NCBI RefSeq assembly: GCF_019578655.1
Contig: NC_063259.1
Coordinates: 911,001-975,000, forward strand
DNA: 64,000 nucleotides
DNA from: Ricinus communis
Taxonomy: Eukaryota; Streptophyta; Magnoliopsida; Malpighiales; Euphorbiaceae
Direction: 5' to 3'
Positions 56,664 through 64,000 of the stretch are shown here, one piece after another. Made by a program: the position numbers and the translations under genes. Positions within the stretch are counted from its first letter, which is position 1; every line of letters begins with the position of its first letter. The notes below the pieces were generated by a model. The model made no database searches. It saw only the letters and a program-made list of their open reading frames with translations, and was not told where the DNA came from.

Positions 56664-59600
56664 AATGGCTTCTAGCAGTGGAATCGTTAAAGTGGGTAAG
56701 TATGGGATTAAGAAATTCAATGGGAAGAATGATTTCTCCTATTGGAGGATACAAATGAAGAATTTGCTAATATCTCAAAAGCTACACAAGGCGTTGTTAG
56801 GTAAGGATAAGAATCCCGAAGATATGAAGGATAATGACTAGGAGGAGCTCGATTTGGAAGCACACGTTGCCATAATCTTATGTCTCGAAAGCGATGTCGC
56901 ATTCATGGTGGATGATGAGGAAACCGCGTCAGATGTGTGGGCAAAATTGGAGGCAAACTTCATGATGAAGACTCTAACGAACAGAATCTATATCAAGTCT
57001 CAGTTATATACTTGTAAGATGGAGGAAGGAATTTCACTCCGTGATCACATCAACAAATTTGATAGGATAATTTCAAATTTGAAGGATATTGATGTGAAAG
57101 TTAAAGATGAAGATCAAGCTCTTATGCTTTTGCTTTCTTTGTCGAAATCATACGAGAATCTTGTTCAAACATTAATGCTTGTGGGAGAGACACTAACCAT
57201 GGATGAAACTAGAATGGCGCTTCTAGCAGATGATCTACGGAAGGTGGCCACTAGTGGTATGACTAGTGCGAGCAATAAACAAGCACAAGGTTTGTTTGTA
57301 AGAGAATGGGGTAATGACAGAGGAAATAGCAAGAGGGAAAAGTCTATATCAAAGTCTAGATCTCTAGCAGAAACTCGTTGTTACAAGTATGGTGAACTTA
57401 GGCATTGGAAGAAGGATTGTCGTAATAAGAGGTTGTATTGGAAGAACAAAAACAACAAGAATAAGGGAGATCAAGATGTGAAGCACGAAGCTAGTGTAGC
57501 TTCGAATGAGTAGGACATAGAATGTTATTCCGTTACGTATGAAAACTAATGCAATTGGGTTCTAGATACTAGATGCTCTTATCATATGTGCTCAAACTGA
57601 AAGTGGTTCACTTCCTATAAGGCCATGGATGGTGGAACTGTTTTTATGGGTAACGACCATGGTTGTAATACGGTGGGCATTGGTACAGTTAGAATCAAGA
57701 TGCATGATGGTGTTGTTAGAACATTAATGGATTTTCAACATGTCCCTGATTTAAGGAAGAATTTAATTTCTCTAGGTGCATTAGAATCAAGAGGATGCAA
57801 GCTAATTGGTGAAAACGGGGTTCTAAAAGTTATTAATAGTTCTTTATTGGTGATGAAGCGAATTCGTCATGGAAATTTATACCATCTTGTTGGCAATATA
57901 ATTACAAGTGATGTAGCGGCTGGAACTAGTGGAAGTAAGAGAAACCCAACGGAGTATACTAGGCTTTGACATATGCACCTTGGACATATGTCAAAAAAGG
58001 GTCTAAATTTGCTTGGTAAGAAAGGCTTCTTAAAGTACATGAAGAAGCCTTGCATGGAGTTCTACGAGCATTGTGTGTAGGGAAAATCACACAGAGTTTC
58101 ATTCTCAACAAGAAGCTATAAAAGCAGAGGGATATTAGACTATGTGCATACAAATGTTTGGGGTCCAGCTAAAATTGCTTCCAAAGGTGGTTCCAAGTAC
58201 TTTGTCTCATTTGTAGATGATTACTCAATATATGCTTGGTGTATTTCCTTAAGCATAAGAATGAGGTATTCGAGACATTCAAACAGTGGAGAGCAATGGT
58301 TGAGAATTGAACGGATAGGAAGCTAAAAACTCTAAGGTCTGATAATGGTACAGAGTACACAGATGGCGCTTTCAAGAGGTTTTGTGATAAAGAAGGCATT
58401 GTTAGACATTGGACAGTCAGAGGCACACCACAACAGAATGGAGTCGTAGAAAGACTAAACCATACACTACTTGATAAGGCTAGATGTATGCGCTCCAATT
58501 CTGGGCTGGGTCGTGAATGGTGGGCTGAGTCGGTTGCCACAACTGCTTATATTGTGAACCGATCTCCATATTCGATATTAAATGGAGATACCCTTTTTAG
58601 GGTGTGGTCAGGAGAACATGCAGATTATGGAAGACTTAGAATGTTTGGATGCATAGCATATTATCATGTTAATGACAACAAGCTTGATAATAAGGCCAAT
58701 AAGGCAATTTTATTAGGATATGCAAGAGGAGTCAAGGGCTATAATCTTTAGTGTTTAGAGGATTCTAAGTTTGTAATCAGCAGGGATGTTACTATTGATG
58801 AGAACTCCACGACAGCTTTATCAAAAGTGGACGTACCTAAAAGTGGTGATATTGTAACGTCAAAATCTCAAGTAGTTGAGATAGAAGAATCTGAAGACCA
58901 ACCATATTCTAATCATGATCAAGAGGAATCTCAAGGTGACAGATATTGTCAAGAAAATGATGGGCTTGAACATGAGGAGGTTCAGTAGGAAAATGCATAA
59001 GTACTACAACAACAACAGCAGGAGACCTTGGCTTCTACTAGGCCAAGGAGAGCTTATAAACTAGTGCAGAAGTATGGGGCTAACAAGCCTCTGAAACATT
59101 AAGGGCAGGTAAACTTGTTAGAATACGCTCTTTCCGTGGAGGATGATGAGTCACTCACTTTCAAACAAGCTATCAAAGATATTGATAGAGAGAGATGGTT
59201 GGTCGCTATGGAGGAATAGATGGAGTCTCTCCAAAAGAACAAAACATGGGAGGCAGTCCCATTGCCTGTGGAAAAGACTACTATTGGTTGTAAGTGGGTG
59301 TATAAAAGAAAATCAGATTCATCTGAGCTCGATGGTACAAGATATAAGGCAAGATTAGTGGCCAAAGGTTTTGCACAAAAAGAAGGTGTGGATTACAATG
59401 AGATCTTTTCTCATATGGTAAAGCATACTTCTTTTCGGGTGCTTTTGAGCATTGTTGCTCATGGTGATCTTGAGTTAGAACAACTCGATGTCAAGACAGC
59501 CTTCTTGCACGGAGACTTAAATGAGGAAATCTACATGTATCAACTAAAAGGGTACAAAGTAGAGGGAAAGGAGGGTCATGTATGTCGCTTGAGGAAATCC

Positions 59601-60710
59601 TTATATGGATTAAAATAGTTGCCTCGACAATGGTACAAGCAATTTGACTCTTTCATGCTAAGCATGGGTTCTCCAGAAGTGATTATGATTGTTGTGTCTA
59701 CATTCAAAAGCTTCGTGGAGGTGATTATATTTATCTCTTATTGTATGTAGATGATATGCTTATTACTTCAAGAAGCATGGTGGAGATAAATAAGTTGAAG
59801 GTCAAACTTGGTTAAGAGTTCGATATGAAGGACATGAGTGCTGCTAAAAAGATACTGGGTATGGAGATCAGAAGAGAGAGAAAAACTTGTCAATTATCCT
59901 TGAGTCAGAATAGTTACATTGAGAAGGTTATTGATCAGTTTGGTATGAGAAATGCTAAGTCAGTGGTGACTCCGTTGGCACAACATTTCAAACTCTCTAG
60001 TAAGCAATCTCCTGTTACAGAACAAGAAAAGGCACACATGAATGGTGTACCCTATGCTAGTGCAGTTGGAAGTTTGATATACGCTATGGTGTGTACACGT
60101 CCAGATATTTCATAAGCAGTCAGTGTTATCAGTAAGTTCATGGCGAATCTTGGTAAGGCACATTGGGAAGCAGTAAAATGGTTATTAAGGTACTTTAAGG
60201 GTACTACCGATACCGGACTATGCTTTGGTGGAAATACATGTCGAGTTAGCGGTTTTGTGGACTCGGACTATGCAAGTGATATAGACAAAAGAAGATCTAC
60301 CACTGGTTATGTTTTCAAGATATATGATGCTCCGATTAGTTGGAGATCAATGCTACAAGCTATAGTTGCACTCTCAACTATAGAGTCTGAATATATGGCT
60401 ATGGCAGAGGGAGTGTAGGAAGCATCGTGGTTGAAAGGTCTTTTGTATAACTTGGGAATAACTCAAGATAGTGTGGATCTTTAGTGTGACAGTCAAAGTG
60501 CGATTCACTTAGCTAAAAATTAGGTCCATCATGCTCGTACCAAGCATATTGATGTTAGGTATCATTTTGTTCGAGATGTCATATAGGATGATGATATTTC
60601 TCTTATGAAGGTACATACAAAGGATAATCCTGCGAACATGTTAACCAAAGTCGTGACAGGCAGTAAGTTCCAACACTGCTTGGAATTGCTTCAAATTGGC
60701 CCATTTTAAA
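56664..60710 (+). pseudogene. Copia D gag-pol polyprotein, stops present
   Basis: Gag: FNGKNDFSYWRIQMKNLL (about 56717), a stop at 56839, then open 56854-57513 with LYTCKMEEGISLRDHINKF and a degenerate zinc knuckle CYKYGELRHWKKDC (second Cys is Tyr). Protease has LDTRCSYHMC near 57562, where the usual Asp-Ser/Thr-Gly reads Asp-Thr-Arg. Integrase runs from 57960 (HMHLGHMSKKGLNLL, WGPAKIASKGGSKYFVSFVDDYS, NGVVERLN-like block at 58438). The reverse transcriptase, open 59220-59618, has WEAVPLPVEKTTIGCKWVYK, ARLVAKGFAQKEGVDYNEIF and LLYVDDMLITS at about 59739. RNase H, open 60140-60418, has GFVDSDYASDIDKRRSTTGY. The wording resembles Tork/Tnt1-type copia (inference). About a dozen stops block expression. 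Confidence 0.9.
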
Positions 60711-60930
60711 TCGCCCGAGAGGGGCATAGTCCTTCGAGACGGTTACGAGTAAGGTGGAGACTATGTGGAGGACAAGTATAACTATGGTTGGCTTGATCCC
60801 GATCAAAGGGTATGTAGGCAGTCATGAGTATAATGATGCAACCCAAATGATAAAGTCTATTACACATGTGGTTATTCTCGTATTCGTCCAAAATTTGAGG
60901 TTTTTTCAAATTGTGTACAAGGTGGAGAAT

Positions 60931-61376
60931 TGTGAGCATAATTTGTGGTTAAGAATAATTATCCAAGAAAGGAGGAATGTCTTATTCTTATCAGTGAAAA
61001 GAGCAATACCAAAATAGGAGTTTTTTATTTATTGAATGGTAATTGAGATATAAGAGATTCCTATATAAGCGAGAAAAGAGAGAAGAAGAATAAGTCAATT
61101 CATCTTCAGGAAATCACAAAAAGAGGTGAGAAAAGAATACTTCTTCATCAAGAGAGAAAAGAGAGGGAAAACAAAGAGAGGTTATATTTCTTTGCGAGGA
61201 TAAGCTCTTTTCTACAACAACCTTGTGGTTTGTACAAGTTGTTGGTGTATTCCTTCATATAGTAAAAAACAATCACCTGGAGAACATAGGCAATTTGCCG
61301 AACCTCGTTAAATTCTTGTGTGTTCATACTAATTTTATCATTCCGTATTAGTCGAAGCTTTCGCATCTACTCAACA
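60931..61376 (+). repeat. Copia D 3' LTR
   Basis: 446 bp, preceded by a purine tract (AAGGTGGAGAAT). Nearly identical to the 5' LTR by eye, with a few substitutions and short indels. Confidence 0.9.
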
Positions 61377-61660
61377 TTTTGCAAATGAATGATCCTTTAA
61401 ATTTCTAATTCACATTATTTTGAATATTGATCAAGATGATTTAAGGATGGCTCATTCTAAATAATTTATTTCTCTAATTGCTTGTTCTCTCCCCCTAACT
61501 TAGGAAACAAAGCCACATTAAAATAACAATCATTAAATTTTACAGTAAAACATCATCCAATGATGGCTCAAATTTTTTAATTATAGATGGAGATTCATAT
61601 CCAATATATATAATCCCAACCTCCTTCGAGGACCCATTTTTGTGTGATATGGAGGGTCAC
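61377..61660 (-). pseudogene. Copia C integrase fragment (continuation)
   Basis: Minus strand, 61660 down to 61377. Readable as TKMGPRRRLGLYIGYESPS, the end of a copia integrase region, followed by decayed linker. It joins the copia C part below 56159 once copia D is removed. At about 61660 it meets rDNA. Confidence 0.8.
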
Positions 61661-62939
61661 GGTGCTCTTCCAGCTGTTGGACCCTACCTCCGACTAAGTC
61701 GTTTCCAAGGTGGGCGGGCTGTTAAATAGAAAAGATAACTCTTCCCAATGCCCTCGCCGACGTCTCCGGACTCCCTAACGTTGTCGTTAGTCGCCATGTC
61801 CCGGTTTGGGAATTTTAACCCGATTCCCTTTTAAAGTTCGCGTGCGGACGCGCTGTCAGACGGGCTTCCCCTGTCTCTTAGGATCGACTAACCCATATGC
61901 GGAATCTTTCCCCTCTTCGGCCTTCAAAGTTCTCATTTGAATATTTGCTACTACCACCAAGATCTGCACCGGCCGGCCGCCCGCTCGGCTCACTGGATTT
62001 TCGCAGCCCACTCTGCCCGGCTCTTGCCCACGGGTATAGGTCGCGCTTAAGCGCCATCCATTTTGGGGCTAGTTGATTCAGCAGTGAGTTGTTACACACT
62101 CCTTAACGGATTTCGACTTCCATGACCACCGTCCCACTGTCTTAATTGACCAACACCCTTTGTGGGTTCCAGTTAGCTGCAATGGGCACCGAACCCGGCC
62201 CATCCCGCATTGCCACCGCTACCATAAATGGCCCATTTGGAGCTCTCAATTTCGTGGGTCTACCAACGGCGACCATGCCGTCCTACCTATTTAAAGTTTG
62301 AGAATAGGTCGAGGGCGTTGCGCCCCCGATGCCTCTAATCATTGGCTTTACCCAATAGAACTCGTCCCGAGCTCCAACTATCTTGAGGGAAACTTCAGAG
62401 GGAACCAGCTACTAGATGGTTCGATTAGTCTTTCGCCCCTATACCCAAGTCAGACGAACGATTTGCACGTCAATATCGTTGCGGGCCTCCACCAGAGTTT
62501 CCTTTGGCTTCGCCCCACTTAGGCATAGTTCACCATCTTTTAGGTCCTGACAGGCATGCTTTCACTCGAACCCTTCACAGAAGATCAAGGTCGGTCGGCC
62601 ATGCAACCCACGATGGGATCCCGCCAGTCAGCTTCCTTACGCCTTACGGGTTTACTCGCCCGTTAACTCGCACACATGTCAGACTCCTTGGTCCGTGTTT
62701 CAAGACGGGTCAAATGGGGAGCCCGCTGGCCAACTCCTGGAGCGCGCAGGTGTCGAAGCACGCCATGACGGTGTGCACTGCAGTCCACAATCGATGCGAC
62801 GGCATCTCCGCAGCGACAAAGTCTGGCTTGGGCCGCCGCACCGACGGCCAAGACTCGAAGCCGATCGCATGGACCGGCTTTTGGCCGTTCCACATCCGAC
62901 CGGGGCACATCGCCGACCCCTATCTGCTTCCCTTCCGAA

Positions 62940-62988
<49 letters not shown>

Positions 62989-63023
62989 TTCGCGGTACTT
63001 ATTCGCTATCGATATCTCGCCCG

Positions 63024-63056
<33 letters not shown>

Positions 63057-63131
63057 TGGGCTGCATTCCCAAACAACCCAACTCGTAGACAGCGCCTTGT
63101 GGTGCGATAGGGTCCAGGCACGACGAGGCTT

Positions 63132-63170
<39 letters not shown>

Positions 63171-63281
63171 AGTCCGCCGCTGAGGACGGTTCTCCACTAC
63201 AATTCGAATGTCGAGGGCGCCCAATTCTCAAGCTGGGCTATTCCCGGTTTGCTCGGCGTTACTAGGGGAATCTTGGTAAGC

Positions 63282-63317
<36 letters not shown>

Positions 63318-63344
63318 TGGGTAATCCCGCCTGACCTGGGGTCG
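61660..63344 (-). rRNA. 26S ribosomal RNA gene, 5' part, truncated
   Basis: On the minus strand it starts CGACCCCAGGTCAGG at 63344, followed by the ATTACCCGCTGAGTTTAAG region at about 63329-63307. About 1.7 kb of recognisable 26S follows, including AGTACCGCGAAGGAAAG (normally ...CGAGGGAAAG), TCTAGTAGCTGGTTCCCTC and GAGCACCG at the break. It ends at about 61660, where copia C sequence takes over. Many G-to-A and C-to-T type differences suggest an inactive copy. The open frames on either strand here are shadows. Confidence 0.9.
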
Positions 63345-63559
63345 CAGTTGGAGCATGCCCTTTAGGGCAGCATCGGGGTCTCGAGGGTTCCCTCTTGGCA
63401 GACGAGCACGCATGGCAGTGTCAGAGAGTCTTACAACCACCGATTGTCATGGCGATAGTCGCCGGGGACTCAATTTTTAGGCCAACCGCATGCACGAGGC
63501 GCACGGGAGGCCATAATCTGCCCCCCTCTCGATGTAGCGAAAGGGTTGGGGGCGACGAT
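63345..63559 (-). other. Internal transcribed spacer 2
   Basis: About 215 bp between 26S and 5.8S. It is GC-rich on the minus strand, with several runs of G. Confidence 0.85.
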
Positions 63560-63722
63560 TGCGTGACACCCAGGCAAGCGTGCCCTCGGCCGAAAGGGTT
63601 CGGGCGCAACTTGCATTTAAATACTTGATGATTCACGGGATTTTGCAATTCACACCAAGTATCGCATTTTGCTGCGTTCTTCATCGATGCGAGAGCTGAG
63701 ATATCCGTTGCTGAGAGTCGTT
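63560..63722 (-). rRNA. 5.8S ribosomal RNA gene, pseudogene-like
   Basis: Minus strand from AACGACTCTCAGCAACGG (63722) to GGGTGTCACGCA at about 63560, about 163 nt, the normal size. The conserved plant motif CGATGAAGAACGCAGC is intact. GAATTGCAAAATCC differs from the usual GAATTGCAGAATCC. ATTTAAATGCA replaces the usual TTTGAACGCA. Changes of this kind at conserved sites, mostly C/G to T/A, mark a silenced, methylated copy. Confidence 0.85.
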
Positions 63723-63971
63723 ATGGTTCTCGAAAGAGGGCGACGCGTGCCTAAGGCGCATAATTTCTTAGGCCTACAGCAGCGTGCTCTTTTCATTTAA
63801 TTTTCCTTGGCGCATCCTGCATCGGGGTTGGTTGTACAGCCGATGACAGAGATGTGGGGGCAAAGCCCCACCCCTCTCGCTGACATTAGAGAACTGGGGG
63901 CATGGCGACCCCCACTCCCCCTTGCAATTAGTAAACATGTTTACGGGGTCGTTCTCCAGGGCAGGTTTTGA
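63723..63971 (-). other. Internal transcribed spacer 1
   Basis: About 249 bp. Contains the conserved angiosperm ITS1 core GCGCCAAGGAAAA on the minus strand (about 63813-63801). Confidence 0.87.
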
Positions 63972-64000
63972 CAATGATCCTTCCGCAAGTTCACCTACGG
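63972..64000 (-). rRNA. 18S ribosomal RNA gene, last 29 nt
   Basis: Reverse complement of CCGTAGGTGAACTTGCGG...GGATCATTG. One C-to-T change against the usual GTGAACCTGCGG. The rest lies beyond the window. Confidence 0.88.

Larger units (their letters stand above)
56160..61376 (+). mobile_element. Copia D, complete LTR retrotransposon inside copia C
   Basis: 5' LTR 56160-56608 and 3' LTR 60931-61376, both TGTGAGCATAATTTGTGG to CTCAACA. The flanking duplication is CTTTG / TTTTG (four of five bases). The internal region holds gag and pol in the order gag, protease, integrase, RT, RNase H, as in Ty1/copia. Premature stops are spread over the coding region, so it is now inactive although structurally complete. 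The near-identical LTRs suggest a fairly recent insertion. Confidence 0.92.

Noticed and set aside
62504..63088. A 194-codon open frame on the plus strand and many shorter ones on both strands at 61.9-63.9 kb
   Set aside because: They lie inside 26S, ITS and 5.8S sequence and are chance frames in GC-rich rDNA.

Overview
This is a stretch of nuclear DNA from a flowering plant, almost certainly a eudicot. The evidence is plant LTR retrotransposons primed by initiator tRNA-Met, a plant-type intron-split CLC chloride channel gene, plant MULE, En/Spm and L1-type LINE remnants, and an 18S-5.8S-26S ribosomal DNA segment. I cannot name the species. Only one host protein gene is visible. Nearly all the rest is nested and decayed mobile DNA.

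Layout. 1-1835: the 3' part of a large LTR whose family also supplies a complete element at 44.8-52.1 kb. 2.0-6.2 kb: a decayed minus-strand MULE transposase with unrecognised coding remnants on either side. 6.2-8.2 kb: very AT-rich DNA. 8.2-24.1 kb: a nested tower. A copia element (A) is split by an L1-type LINE. The LINE is itself split by a solo-LTR-like sequence and by a chromovirus with three LTR copies. Copia A also carries an En/Spm-like exon fragment. 24.4-38.5 kb: a second copia element (B), split by an 8.06-kb rearranged Ty3/gypsy (Tekay-like) element. 39.8-44.0 kb: a six-exon gene for a CLC-e-type chloride channel/transporter (735 residues, minus strand), intact as far as can be read. 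44.8-52.1 kb: a complete LTR element with exact ATTAT target duplications, LTRs of about 2.85 kb and only 1.6 kb between them. 53.7-61.66 kb: a minus-strand copia (C), split by a plus-strand copia (D). 61.66-64.0 kb: the 5' half of 26S, ITS2, 5.8S, ITS1 and the last bases of 18S on the minus strand, with decayed 5.8S motifs.

No new multi-gene system is visible. The most unusual structure is the gypsy insert at 26519-34580. Its gene order is circularly permuted (pol-LTR-gag), its two inner junctions share a 64-bp repeat, an inverted LTR fragment caps one end, and the whole is flanked by an exact 5-bp duplication (AAGTA). Removing the insert restores the reading frame of the host copia element. 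Other points of interest are the three-LTR chromovirus, a variable repeat module inside the long LTRs, the CLC gene with a long LTR element 0.77 kb upstream of its start codon, and the rDNA pseudogene fused to a copia integrase.
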